A stretch of 64,000 nucleotides of DNA from Burkholderia latens (GTDB lineage Bacteria > Pseudomonadota > Gammaproteobacteria > Burkholderiales > Burkholderiaceae), in contig NZ_CP013437.1 of NCBI RefSeq assembly GCF_001718795.1, forward strand, positions 620,001 through 684,000, in the 5' to 3' direction. The notes beneath the pieces are model-generated. The model saw only the letters and a program-made list of their open reading frames with translations, was not told the origin of the DNA and searched no databases. Shown here in pieces: positions 26,944 through 36,329 of the stretch (position 1 is its first letter; each line of letters opens with the position of its first letter). The position numbers were made by a program, and so were the translations under genes.

Positions 26944-28131
26944 ATGCATTCGAATCCCTCCCGCCTTCGTCGCGCCCGCCTGCTCGCCGCGCTGACGATC
27001 GCCGCCACTGCCGTTGCCGCGCACGCGGCCGACTGGATCGTATCCGGCAACGACGGCAAATACCAGCGCGTCGAAGGGCGCGACACCTTTCTCGCATCGC
27101 CGCCGTCCGATACGCTGACGCTGCTTGATGCGAGCGTGTTTCCGCCGAAGGTCGCGCGTCAGGTCGATGTCGAGAACGGCATTCAGGGGCCGCCGCAGGC
27201 GGTCGCGATCGCGCCCGATGCGAAGCTCGCGCTGGTCGGCGCGCCGACGCGCTACGACCAGGCCGCGAAGCAGCTCGTATTCGACACGTTCGTGCAGGTC
27301 GTCAACCTCGATGCGTCGCCGGCGTCGATCGCGCGCATCGAGCTCGGCACGCACCCGCAGGGAATTGCGATCGACCGCTCGGGCCGGCTTGCGCTGGTCG
27401 CGAACGTCGACGGCAGCGTGTCGATCCTGCGGATCGACGGCACGCATGTGACGCTCGACGGCAGCCTGAAGATCGGCAAGAAGCGGCTTGCCGGAATCAG
27501 CTTCACGCACGACGGCACGCACGCGCTGGTGTCGCTGCGCGACGAGCAGGGCGTCGCGGTGCTGAACGTCGACGACGGCAACGTGACCGACAGCGGCACG
27601 CGGCTCAGCACGGGCGTTGCGCCGTACACGATCGACGTGTCGAGCGACAATCACTGGGCCGTCGTCAGCAATGTCGGGCTCGCGGGGCTGCCGGGCTATG
27701 CAGGCACACTCGCCGGCGATGCGGACTCGGTCGCGCTGATCGACGTATCGCGCACGCCGTTTCGCACGGTCCAGTACCTGACGGTTCCGTCGCTGCCGGA
27801 AGGCGTCGCGATCTCGCCGGACGGCAAATGGATCGCCGTGCAGGCAATGGACGGATCAAACCTGACGCCGGACAACCCGGGCCGTCACAAGCTCGGCAAG
27901 GTCGTGCTGTTCGAGATCCGCAACGGGCGCGCGGTGCAGACGAGCGAAGTACCGGGCGGCGAAGCCGCGCAGGGGATCGTGTTTACCGCCGACAGCCGGC
28001 ACGTGCTCGTACAGTTCAACGTCGAGCGGCAACTCGCGCTGTATGCGGTGGAAGGGGGCAAGCTGCGCGATACGGGCAAGCGCATCGCGCTGACGGGCGG
28101 CCCGTCGTCGTTGCGGACGTCGCCGCGGTAA
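26944..28131 (+). CDS. Secreted YVTN/lactonase-like beta-propeller protein
   Basis: 395 residues with a signal peptide (cleavage near AAHA/ADWIV). The mature part has repeated propeller blades, such as PQAVAIAPDAKLALVGAPTR, PQGIAIDRSGRLALVANVDG and PEGVAISPDGKWIAVQAMDG. The fold resembles 6-phosphogluconolactonase and surface YVTN proteins. The ATG at 26944 puts the signal peptide at the N-terminus; earlier in-frame ATGs would bury it. The activity is unknown. Confidence 0.82.
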   Translation: MHSNPSRLRRARLLAALTIAATAVAAHAADWIVSGNDGKYQRVEGRDTFLASPPSDTLTLLDASVFPPKVARQVDVENGIQGPPQAVAIAPDAKLALVGAPTRYDQAAKQLVFDTFVQVVNLDASPASIARIELGTHPQGIAIDRSGRLALVANVDGSVSILRIDGTHVTLDGSLKIGKKRLAGISFTHDGTHALVSLRDEQGVAVLNVDDGNVTDSGTRLSTGVAPYTIDVSSDNHWAVVSNVGLAGLPGYAGTLAGDADSVALIDVSRTPFRTVQYLTVPSLPEGVAISPDGKWIAVQAMDGSNLTPDNPGRHKLGKVVLFEIRNGRAVQTSEVPGGEAAQGIVFTADSRHVLVQFNVERQLALYAVEGGKLRDTGKRIALTGGPSSLRTSPR

Positions 28132-28321
28132 TGTGCGGCGCCCGCTGGCCGCAGCGACTGAGGCGGCACGAGGCCGCCGCGAGCAGTGTCGCGCTCGTGC
28201 GCGCGCGAGGGCAAATCGATGAGCGGGCCGGCGCGCCGGCGGCGGCAACGAACCGGTGCGTCGCGGGGTGATGCGATGTTTCGGCGCGGCGGGTGGCTGA
28301 CTCGCCACGTACGCGCGGTCG

Positions 28322-28456
28322 TTACGGACGCAGCAGGTCGAATCCGCCGAACACGACCACGCCGCTCAGCGCAATCATCGCGACCGAATGCTGGCCGAAG
28401 TAAAGAATCGCGGCCGCGAGCCACGTGGTCAGGCAGAAGGCGCCGATGCGGGCCAT
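28322..28456 (-). CDS. 44-residue membrane protein
   Basis: Very small protein, MARIGAFCLTTWLAAAILYF followed by a second hydrophobic stretch (SVAMIALSGVVVFGGFDLLR). Two helices could span the membrane. GAGGAATT precedes the ATG at 28456 with good spacing, which is the main argument for this start over a 112-residue reading. The function is unknown. Confidence 0.65.
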   Translation of the reverse strand: MARIGAFCLTTWLAAAILYFGQHSVAMIALSGVVVFGGFDLLRP

Positions 28457-28874
28457 CGTGAATTCCTCGAAATGCGTAATGAAGGGTAGTGCGCGCGAAG
28501 CGGGCGCGTCGCGATGACGGTGCGTGCGCGACGCTTGCACCGCGACTGCGACGGACGGCATCGCATGTCGCGTCCGACCGGGCGTGCGCGAGTGCGGGGA
28601 GCCGCGCGGCGTTGCCTGAAGCGGCCGGAACGCAACCGATGGCGTGCCATCGCAGGCCAACTCGCAATTTTACCAGCGCCTTCTGCGACTCATTCTGGCC
28701 CCGTCGGAAATTCGGCGGCGCAGCGGGCTGGCGGCACGCACACCGGCATGTACGCGCGTCGTGCCGAGACGGTACGCACGCCCATTAAAGTTCGATATGA
28801 CGAATGCCGTAAACCGGTTGCAAGGTAATTCCGTTCAACCGACTCGAGTCGCACACTCATTACGGACCGACACG
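28457..28874. other. Divergent intergenic region
   Basis: 418 bp between the 44-residue membrane protein gene and the FlxA-like gene. It must carry both promoters, but I cannot place them with confidence. An alternative upstream start for the FlxA-like gene lies at 28797. Confidence 0.35.
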
Positions 28875-29306
28875 ATGCAGATCGATCTTTCTTCCGCCGC
28901 GCAGACCCCGCTCGCCACCGGCAACGCGACCGCCAGCCCGTCCGCCGCCGGTGGGACGCCGACGGCGTCGTCGGCCGCCTCGTCGCCGACGGGCGGCGCA
29001 GCGCCTGCCGATGCCGCGGGCCAGACGCCGGGGGCGGCGGGATCGTCGGGCGAGGATCCCGCGGTCGCGCAGCTGAAGCAGCTGATCGAGCGCTTGCAGA
29101 AACAGCTCGCGCAAGTGGAGCAGCAGATGGCGGCCGCCGCGCAGCGCGCGAAGAGCGACCCGGCCGCAGCGGTCGAACAGCAGACGCTCAGCGCCGAAGC
29201 CGGCACGATCTCCGCCGCGCTGTCGAGCGCGATCGCGCAGCTCGCGCAGGCGATCCAGAAGTCGGGCGGCTCCACGTCCGGCGGGCTGGTGTCAACGCAG
29301 GCCTGA
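28875..29306 (+). CDS. FlxA-like coiled-coil protein
   Basis: 143 residues. The N-terminal 60 are Ala/Ser/Thr/Gly/Pro-rich and likely disordered. The core VAQLKQLIERLQKQLAQVEQ followed by QMAAAAQRAK forms a coiled coil as in FlxA-like proteins. The C-terminus has SSAIAQLAQAIQKSGGS. FlxA in E. coli is sigma-28 dependent, but no flagellar gene is nearby. The start at 28875 is preferred by protein composition; no strong Shine-Dalgarno sequence is seen for either candidate. Confidence 0.75.
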   Translation: MQIDLSSAAQTPLATGNATASPSAAGGTPTASSAASSPTGGAAPADAAGQTPGAAGSSGEDPAVAQLKQLIERLQKQLAQVEQQMAAAAQRAKSDPAAAVEQQTLSAEAGTISAALSSAIAQLAQAIQKSGGSTSGGLVSTQA

Positions 29307-29317
29307 CCCGCATCGCA

Positions 29318-29354
29318 GCGACGCGGCGCAGCGCCCGCTGGCGCGCCGCGTCGC
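29318..29354 (+). terminator. Terminator hairpin after the FlxA-like gene
   Basis: GCGACGCGGCGC (29318-29329) and GCGCCGCGTCGC (29343-29354) are perfectly complementary 12-bp arms with a 13-nt loop, 12 bp after the stop codon. The remainder of the 368-bp gap to the beta-lactamase gene shows no other feature. Confidence 0.6.
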
Positions 29355-29674
29355 GCACATGACGTTCGCAAGCGCGCGCAATTCCGGGCGCGACGCTGAC
29401 TGACGGCCACGCAGGGCGTCAGCCACTTCCCGCGGCAGCGCGCATCGACGCAGCGATGCGCGGGTTTCTCGACCGGTTGCCGCGCTGACATTCGCATGAC
29501 CGGCTCCTGCGCCGCATAAGATTTTCTTTCGGCACGCGCAACATATCGTCGATTGTTGGCGGCCGGCCGTTGGTGGATAGTCCTGCTTCGGCGGGCCGCT
29601 GCTGCATCCTCTACGTGGTGCGGCGCGATCTGTTGTCCACACAACCATTCCGGAAAATCGAAGGAACCGTACTC

Positions 29675-30844
29675 ATGCGATTCAACGCGACACGATTCGC
29701 CGCGATCCTGTTCGTCGCCGCGTGCGCCGCCGCGCCGACCGGCCGCGCGACCGCCGCCACGCAGGACGACATACATGCCGCCGTGACCCGCCACGTCGCG
29801 CCGCTGATGAAGCAGTTCGCGATTCCCGGCATGGCGATCGGCGTCGTCGCCGACGGCAAGCCTTACGTGTTCGACTACGGCGTGATGTCGACGCAAACCG
29901 GCAAACCCGTGACCGGCGACACGCTGTTCGAAATCGGTTCCGTCAGCAAGACGCTGACCGCGACGCTCGCGTCGGACGCGCAGGAGAGCGGCGACCTGTC
30001 GCTGTCGGATCCGGCCGGCAAGTATCTGCCCGCGCTGACGCGCACGCCGTTCGGCCGCGTGACGCTGCTCGAGCTCGGCACGCACACGCCGGGCGGAATG
30101 CCGCTGCAGGTGCCGGACAGCATCCACGACGACGGCGCGCTCCTGGATTATCTGCAGGCGTGGCGGCCTGCGTACGCGCCGGGCACGCGCCGTACGTATT
30201 CGAACGTCGCGATCGGAATGCTCGGCGAACTCACTGCGAAGGCGATGAACCGCGATTTCGCGGCGCTGATGGAGCAGCGTCTGTTTCCCGCACTCGGGAT
30301 GACGCACACGTACATCAACGTGCCGCCGGCGCGCGAGGCCGACTATGCACAGGGCTATACGAAGGACGGCAAGCCGATCCGGATGGCGGGCGGCATGCTG
30401 TGGCAGCCGGCCTACGGCGTCAGGACGACGGCGGCCGACCTGCTGCGCTTCGTGCAGGCGAACATGGGACTCGTGGAAACCGCGCCGCGACTGCAGCGCG
30501 CGGTGGAGCGCACACATACCGGCTATTTCCGTGCGGGCCCGCTCACGCAGGATCTGATCTGGGAACAGTATCCGTATCCGGTCGCGCTCGCGACGCTGCT
30601 CGAAGGCAACGCGCCGACGATGCTGTTCGATGCGACACCCGCGACCGCACTGAAGCCGCCGCTTGCGCCGCGACCGGATACGTGGATCAACAAGACCGGT
30701 TCGACCAACGGCTTCAGCACTTATGTCGCGTTCGTTCCCGCGAAGCGGCTCGCGATCGTAATGCTCGCGAACCGCAGCTTCCCGATCGAGGATCGTGTGA
30801 AAACCGCGTACCGGATAGTCGAGTCGCTGGGCGGCAACCCGTAA
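29675..30844 (+). CDS. ampC: Class C (AmpC-type) beta-lactamase
   Basis: 389-residue periplasmic serine hydrolase. All class C motifs are present: Ser89-Val-Ser-Lys92 (nucleophile motif), Tyr175-Ser-Asn177 and Lys340-Thr-Gly. A signal peptide ends near ATA/ATQDD. GAAGGAA precedes the ATG at 29675. The order TLFEIGSVSKTLTATLASDA matches Burkholderia and Pseudomonas AmpC enzymes. No ampR gene is divergent from it, unlike many inducible ampC genes, so expression may be constitutive or controlled elsewhere. Hydrolysis spectrum is not predictable here. Confidence 0.92.
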   Translation: MRFNATRFAAILFVAACAAAPTGRATAATQDDIHAAVTRHVAPLMKQFAIPGMAIGVVADGKPYVFDYGVMSTQTGKPVTGDTLFEIGSVSKTLTATLASDAQESGDLSLSDPAGKYLPALTRTPFGRVTLLELGTHTPGGMPLQVPDSIHDDGALLDYLQAWRPAYAPGTRRTYSNVAIGMLGELTAKAMNRDFAALMEQRLFPALGMTHTYINVPPAREADYAQGYTKDGKPIRMAGGMLWQPAYGVRTTAADLLRFVQANMGLVETAPRLQRAVERTHTGYFRAGPLTQDLIWEQYPYPVALATLLEGNAPTMLFDATPATALKPPLAPRPDTWINKTGSTNGFSTYVAFVPAKRLAIVMLANRSFPIEDRVKTAYRIVESLGGNP

Positions 30845-31290
30845 CGTGCGGTGCGGCCGATGATGCGGAATCGTTTCATCTGCGGCCCGCGCATTGGCGC
30901 AGTGCGATCCATATCCCCGTCGAGTCCGGATCGAGGCGGTGGGCGTCGCACTACCAAGCGCTTTCCCCCGAGGCTCTTGTCCGGTTGAATGAATCGCGAC
31001 CACACTCACATAGTTGTGTGTGCAACGAATTCAATATTTTGATGCCGCGGAAAACACCTCCTTCGCGAAATCGTTGTTGGTCCGCGATCACGAAGCGACG
31101 CCCCGATTTCATCGGCGGCGTTGCCGGACGCGCATGCCGCTTGAACTGTCCCCGCGCACGCGGTCGCAGATGGGCGGCTCACTTCATCGATTAGACCGGA
31201 AAGGACTCAACTGTGTCGAATTCCGTCTTGGACAGACTTAACCCGCATGCCTAGACTGAGCTCGTTTTCCGTTACTCGCTGGAGAAAATC
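30845..31290. other. Intergenic region upstream of the aldo/keto reductase
   Basis: 446 bp. An imperfect GT/AC repeat (CACACTCACATAGTTGTGTG near 31001-31020) could form a hairpin. No coding sequence is convincing. Confidence 0.35.
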
Positions 31291-32310
31291 ATGAGTCTCA
31301 AAGGCAAGCTGCCCGCAGAAAAGATCCTTGGCTTCGGTACCGCACCGCTCGGCAACATGTTCCGCAACATCCCCGATGCGGAAGCGGCGGCCACCGTCGA
31401 GGCCGCATGGCAGCAGGGCATCCGCTATTTCGATTCCGCGCCGTTCTACGGCGCCGGTCTTGCCGAAATGCGGCTGGGCGATGCACTCGCGCACCATTCG
31501 CGTGACGAATACGTGCTGAGCACGAAGGTCGGCCGGGTGATCCTCGACGAAGTCGAAGACGTATCGGCGCGCGATCTCGGCGAGAAGGGCGGCCTGTTCG
31601 AACACGGCCGGCCCAACCGCATCGTCAACGACTACTCGGCCGACGCGACGCTGCGGTCGATCGAAGACAGCCTGAAGCGGCTGCGCACCGATCGCCTCGA
31701 CATCGTGTGGGTGCACGACATCGCGCAGGACTTCTACGGCGACGAATGGCTCGCGCAATTCGAGGTCGCGCGCAAGGGCGCGTTCCGTGTGTTGAGCAAG
31801 CTGCGCGACGAACGGGTGATCGGCGCGTGGGGTCTCGGCGTGAACCGCGTCGAACCGATCGAGCTGGTGCTCGATCTCGCCGAGCCGCAACCGGACGGCA
31901 TGCTGCTGGCCGGCCGCTACACGCTGCTCGATCACGAGCGCGCGTTGCAGCGCGTGATGCCGGCGGCGGCCGCGCAGGGCGTCGGGATCGTCGTCGGCGG
32001 CCCGTACAGTTCGGGCGTGCTCGCAGGCGGTACGCACTTCGAATACCAGAAGGCGTCGCCGGATATCCTTGCGAAGGTCGACCGGATCAAGACGATCGCC
32101 GCGCGCCACGACGTGCCGGTCAAGGCAGCCGCGCTGCAGTTCTCGATGGCGCATCCGGCGACCGCAGCGGTGATTCCCGGCGCAAGTCGTCCGGAGCGGA
32201 TTGCGGAAGACCACGCGGCGCTGAACGCCGTGATTCCAGCCGACTTTTGGCGCGACATGCGCGAACAGGGGCTCGTCGCGGCGAACGCACCGCTGCCGAT
32301 CGATCGCTGA
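31291..32310 (+). CDS. Aldo/keto reductase, D-threo-aldose 1-dehydrogenase type
   Basis: 339-residue NAD(P)-dependent TIM-barrel enzyme. The catalytic tetrad can be assigned: Asp and Tyr in FDSAPFYGAG (near residues 49 and 54), Lys in LSTKVGR (near 80) and His in VWVHD (near 140). It resembles L-fucose/D-threo-aldose dehydrogenases and pyridoxal 4-dehydrogenase. GGAG precedes the ATG. A short SRPBCC gene follows 17 bp later and is probably cotranscribed. Confidence 0.9.
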   Translation: MSLKGKLPAEKILGFGTAPLGNMFRNIPDAEAAATVEAAWQQGIRYFDSAPFYGAGLAEMRLGDALAHHSRDEYVLSTKVGRVILDEVEDVSARDLGEKGGLFEHGRPNRIVNDYSADATLRSIEDSLKRLRTDRLDIVWVHDIAQDFYGDEWLAQFEVARKGAFRVLSKLRDERVIGAWGLGVNRVEPIELVLDLAEPQPDGMLLAGRYTLLDHERALQRVMPAAAAQGVGIVVGGPYSSGVLAGGTHFEYQKASPDILAKVDRIKTIAARHDVPVKAAALQFSMAHPATAAVIPGASRPERIAEDHAALNAVIPADFWRDMREQGLVAANAPLPIDR

Positions 32311-32327
32311 TCGTCGAAGGTGATGAC

Positions 32328-32741
32328 GTGGCAAATGCAAGTGCAAGCATCGAGCTTCCGGCTTCGGCCAACACGGTCTGGAAATTGATCGGCGGTTTCG
32401 GATCGTTGCCCGACTGGCTGTCGTACATTCCGGCGAGCGAGCTCAGCGAAGGCGGCCGCGTACGCAGTCTCGCGAACCCTGACGGCGACGCGATCGTCGA
32501 GCGGCTGGTTGCGTTCGACGATGCCGATCGCAGCTATACGTACGCGATCCTCGCGGCGCCGTTCCCGGTCGCGAACTATCGCTCCACGTTGCGCGTGCGC
32601 GAAAACGGCCCGAATGCGTCGACGGTCGAGTGGTCGGGCACGTTTACGCCGAACGGCGCTTCCGATGACGACGCGATCAAGCTCTTTCGCGGCATCTACG
32701 AAGACAGTCTCGCCGAACTGGCGAAGCGGTTTGCGGCGTGA
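32328..32741 (+). CDS. SRPBCC-family (MxaD/polyketide cyclase-like) protein
   Basis: 137 residues of a START-like helix-grip fold. The N-terminus SIELPASANTVWKLIGGFGS and STVEWSGTF near residue 103 are typical. It starts at GTG 32328 with AAGG 7 nt upstream. These proteins bind hydrophobic ligands in a cavity; the ligand here is unknown. It sits just downstream of the aldo/keto reductase, which suggests a shared process. Confidence 0.85.
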   Translation: MANASASIELPASANTVWKLIGGFGSLPDWLSYIPASELSEGGRVRSLANPDGDAIVERLVAFDDADRSYTYAILAAPFPVANYRSTLRVRENGPNASTVEWSGTFTPNGASDDDAIKLFRGIYEDSLAELAKRFAA

Positions 32742-33325
32742 GTGCGTGATCGCGTGATGAAGTCGCGCGCGCAGTCAGCCAGTGGCGGCGGCTGTGTCGG
32801 CATCTGCGGACTTCGTGTTTCGTTATGGGGTCCGTGCGCAACGCGCACCGGACCCGACATTGCCGTGCGTGCGGCAATTATCCGGTTGAAGCACGGAGGC
32901 ATCGATCGGCCGCGCCGCAGCACGGTAGCGCCGGCAAACCGACGCCGACGCACGCGTCCCGTTCCACTCGATGGGGTGACGCATCACCGCAAGAGCCGCG
33001 CACAGCGGCCTCCGGCAAGCGGGCGATAACGAACGGTTATACCGGTATCACTTCCTTTCAATTGTCGTGCGGCCGATGACTCCGTATGCTGGCCGATTGC
33101 GCGGGTTTTCCGGTGACGCGCATGCGGCCTGTCCGAACGGCGCTGTGCATCTTGTCAGGGCGCGGCGCGTAGCCGCGCACGTTTCGATCGGACGGCGCGG
33201 TCCGACGGCAACATGCAGTGAGCCGCGTTGCGCGACGCCAGCCCGATACAAGTCAACACAACGCATAAGCGAACCCGTCATTCGATGGCGTTTGCATCGA
33301 TTCACCTACAGAGGACACGACGGAA
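32742..33325. other. Intergenic region upstream of the aldehyde dehydrogenase
   Basis: 584 bp with no convincing gene. A 10-bp palindrome ATACCGGTAT lies at 33039-33048, and GTTAT/ATAAC elements near 33026-33040 make this an AT-richer island likely to hold the promoter. Confidence 0.4.
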
Positions 33326-34909
33326 ATGACTATCGCAGGCAACCTGCTGATCGGCCAGCGCGCGCGGCGCGGCACGAACGGCGACATATACGCGATCGAC
33401 GCAGCCAGCGGCGAACGCATGGAACCCGCGTTCGGCGGCGCAAGCGTCGCCGATCTCGACGAAGCATGCGCGCTCGCATGGGCCGCGTTCGACACGTATC
33501 GCGAAACGAAGCCGGAAGCGCGCGCGGCGTTCCTCGACACGATCGCGTCGAACATCGTCGCGCTCGGCGACGAACTGGTCGAGCGCTGTGTTGCCGAAAC
33601 CGGTCTGCCGCGCGCCCGCATCGAGGGCGAGCGCGGCCGCACGGTTGGCCAGCTGCGAATGTTCGCCGACGTGGTGCGCGCCGGCGACTACGTCGAAGCG
33701 CGCATCGATCCTGCGCAACCGGCGCGCCAGCCGGCGCCGCGTCCGGATCTGCGCCTGCGTCACATCGGCGTCGGGCCCGTCGCGGTGTTCGGCGCGAGCA
33801 ACTTTCCGCTCGCGTTTTCGGTGGCGGGCGGCGATACGGCGTCCGCACTCGCGGCCGGCTGCCCGGTGATCGTGAAGGCGCATCCCGCGCATCCGGGCAC
33901 GTCGGAACTCGTCGGGTCGGCCGTGCAGCAGGCGGTGAACACGTGCGGGATGCCGGAAGGCACGTTCTCGCTGCTGTTCGACAGCGGCCTCGAGATCGGC
34001 CAGGGGCTGGTGCGCGATCCGCGCATCAAGGCGGTCGGTTTCACCGGTTCGCGCCACGCGGGCACCGCACTGGTCGCGATCGCGAATGCACGCCCCGAGC
34101 CGATTCCGGTGTACGCGGAGATGAGCAGCATCAATCCGGTGCTGCTGTTTCCGAACGCGCTCGCCGCGCGAGGCGATGCGATCGCGCAGCAGTTCGTGCA
34201 GTCGCTGACGCTCGGCGCCGGCCAGTTCTGCACGAATCCCGGGTTGATCTTCGCGGTGGACGGCCCGGCGCTCGAGCGCTTTACCGCCGCCGCCGCGGAA
34301 CGGCTCGCGCACGCGCCTGCTGCGACGATGCTCACGCCGGGCATTCACCGCGCGTTCGAGCGGTCGGTGGACGCATTCGCACAGCATCCGGAGGTGCGCA
34401 CGGTCGCACGCACGCATGCGCCGACCGCCGCGAACCAGGGGCACGGCGCATTGTTCTCGACGAGCGCGGACGCGTTCCGCAAAGCGAAGGCGCTGCACGA
34501 GGAAGTGTTCGGCGCCGCATCGCTGATCGTCCGGTGTCCGGATCTGAACACGATGCTCGAACTGATCGAGTCGCTGGAAGGGCAGTTGACGGCGGCGCTT
34601 CATATCGATGAAGCCGATTACGCCGCAGCGCGTGCGTTCCTGCCGGCGCTGGAGCGGCGCGCGGGCCGCGTGCTCGTCAACGGTTTCGGCACCGGCGTCG
34701 AGGTCACGCATGCGATGGTGCACGGCGGCCCGTATCCGTCCACCGCGGACGGGCGCTCGACGTCGGTCGGCACGCTCGCAATCCGCCGCTTCCTGCGGCC
34801 GGTGTGCTACCAGGACATGCCGGATGCGCTGCTGCCCGATGCGCTGAAAGCGTCGAATCCGCTGGCGATCAACCGGCTGCTCGACGGGAAAGTGACCCTC
34901 GCGGAGTAA
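33326..34909 (+). CDS. 2-oxoglutarate semialdehyde (2,5-dioxovalerate) dehydrogenase
   Basis: 527-residue NAD(P)+ aldehyde dehydrogenase. The catalytic cysteine is Cys302 in [11 protein letters not shown], and the glutamate motif AEMSSINPV near residue 268 is characteristic of the 2-oxoglutarate semialdehyde subgroup. GFTGSRHAG near 236 is part of the nucleotide site. The subgroup serves hydroxyproline, aldarate and pentose degradation. The hydroxyproline-type lyase at 38022 produces this substrate, which favours the hydroxyproline route. No other pathway enzyme lies in the window. Confidence 0.9.
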   Translation: MTIAGNLLIGQRARRGTNGDIYAIDAASGERMEPAFGGASVADLDEACALAWAAFDTYRETKPEARAAFLDTIASNIVALGDELVERCVAETGLPRARIEGERGRTVGQLRMFADVVRAGDYVEARIDPAQPARQPAPRPDLRLRHIGVGPVAVFGASNFPLAFSVAGGDTASALAAGCPVIVKAHPAHPGTSELVGSAVQQAVNTCGMPEGTFSLLFDSGLEIGQGLVRDPRIKAVGFTGSRHAGTALVAIANARPEPIPVYAEMSSINPVLLFPNALAARGDAIAQQFVQSLTLGAGQFCTNPGLIFAVDGPALERFTAAAAERLAHAPAATMLTPGIHRAFERSVDAFAQHPEVRTVARTHAPTAANQGHGALFSTSADAFRKAKALHEEVFGAASLIVRCPDLNTMLELIESLEGQLTAALHIDEADYAAARAFLPALERRAGRVLVNGFGTGVEVTHAMVHGGPYPSTADGRSTSVGTLAIRRFLRPVCYQDMPDALLPDALKASNPLAINRLLDGKVTLAE

Positions 34910-35156
34910 CGCAGGTAGGGGATGCCGGCATCGGCGAATGCGCATGTGCATGTCGTTGCGTGCGCATCGATGCCGGCCGATCGATTTCAGCCGCGTTTGC
35001 CGCGAGCACGCGCGTCGTCCGTCAATCGTCGATCACGCCGGTTCGGCGAGCGTGCTTTCGTGCGGGGACCACGGCGACACGGCGCGCTGCACCGTGTGCC
35101 GCAGGCGGCGCCTGCCGTGGTCGACGTTACGTCCCCGCTGCGCGACGCGAACTGCC

Positions 35157-36065
35157 TCATTCGACCGTTGCGACCGCTTCCCCGCCCGTCAGAATTTCGC
35201 GAAACACCCCCACCAGCGGCCGCAGATTGACCTTGTGCCAGGCCGCCCATAACGGTGTGCGATAACTGAACCACGGCAACTCGCGCACCACGACGCCTCC
35301 CGGCACCTGCTGACGCAGACTCTGCTGGATCATCGTCGCGCCGAGCCCGGCGGCGACGAGGCCGAGCGCCGCGAGCGGCTCGCTCGCCTCGACGGAGATG
35401 TCCGGCGAGAAGCCGGCCTTTGCGCAAGCGGCGACGAACGCGCCGTGGCGCGGCGCGCTTTCCGGTTGCGCGACGCCGATCCAGGGTTGCGTGGCGAGAT
35501 CGTCGGCCGTGAGCGACTTCTTCTTCGCGAGCGGATGTTCTTCGGGAAGCGCGAGCAACATCGGATCGTTCAGCACGCGCATCGATTCGAGCTCGGGATC
35601 GTCGGGCGCGGGCGGCTCGGTGACGAGCGCGATGTCGAGGCTGCGCTCGCGCAATCCTTCGAGCTGTGCGGAGGACGTGTAGTTGTACAGCGCGATGTGG
35701 ACGGCCGGGCGGTCCGCACGCAGCGCCTTCAGCGCACGCGGCAGCACGCCCGAGTGCGTGGCCGTTTCGACGTAGCCGATGCAGAGCCCGCCTTCGTCGC
35801 CACGGCCGAGCCGGCGCGCGAGCGATTCGAGCCGGTTCGCGTGGCGCAGGAACGCCTGTGCTTCGCTGAGGAACGTGCGGCCGTCGCGCGTCAGGCGAAT
35901 GCGTTGCTGGCTGCGTTCGAACAGCGTCAGGCCAAGCTTGTCCTCGAGCTGCGCGATTTGCCTGCTGAGCGGCGACTGCGAGATATGCAGGCGTTCCGCA
36001 GCGCGCCCGACGTGTTCCTCTTCCGCGACTGCGATGAAGTATTGAAGCTGGCGGATGTCGAGCAT
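35157..36065 (-). CDS. LysR-family regulator
   Basis: 302-residue regulator. The HTH (about residues 5-60) begins MLDIRQLQYFIAVAEEEHVG and includes RAAERLHISQSPLSRQIAQL, close to the BenM/CatM style. The ATG at 36065 has AAAGG 8 nt upstream, better than the longer reading from 36086. The palindrome ATACTCAAGTAT (36079-36090) just upstream may be its own operator. Target unknown; the neighbouring aldehyde dehydrogenase converges on it and is a candidate. Confidence 0.9.
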   Translation of the reverse strand: MLDIRQLQYFIAVAEEEHVGRAAERLHISQSPLSRQIAQLEDKLGLTLFERSQQRIRLTRDGRTFLSEAQAFLRHANRLESLARRLGRGDEGGLCIGYVETATHSGVLPRALKALRADRPAVHIALYNYTSSAQLEGLRERSLDIALVTEPPAPDDPELESMRVLNDPMLLALPEEHPLAKKKSLTADDLATQPWIGVAQPESAPRHGAFVAACAKAGFSPDISVEASEPLAALGLVAAGLGATMIQQSLRQQVPGGVVVRELPWFSYRTPLWAAWHKVNLRPLVGVFREILTGGEAVATVE

Positions 36066-36078
36066 GTAAGACCTTTGA

Positions 36079-36090
36079 ATACTCAAGTAT
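36079..36090. promoter_or_regulatory. Palindrome in front of the LysR gene
   Basis: ATACT-CA-AGTAT, a 12-bp palindrome 14 bp upstream of the LysR start codon. The position suits autoregulation. Confidence 0.4.
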
Positions 36091-36329
36091 GCCTAATTAT
36101 GTCCGCGCGGGGCATCGACTTCAACCGGCCGGCATGCACGGGACGGAACCGCGATGCCTGCGGCGCGCCTGGACGCGAAACGAACGCTTTCGATACCGGC
36201 ACACCCGCGCGCGAGCGAACCCATCGTCATGCTCGATCGCGGACTCGCCCGAGCAACTCGCGTCGAAGGCGTTCACGATGCGGGCGAACGTGAGGGCGAA
36301 ACTGCCGCGTCCGGCGGCATTCTCGCCGG

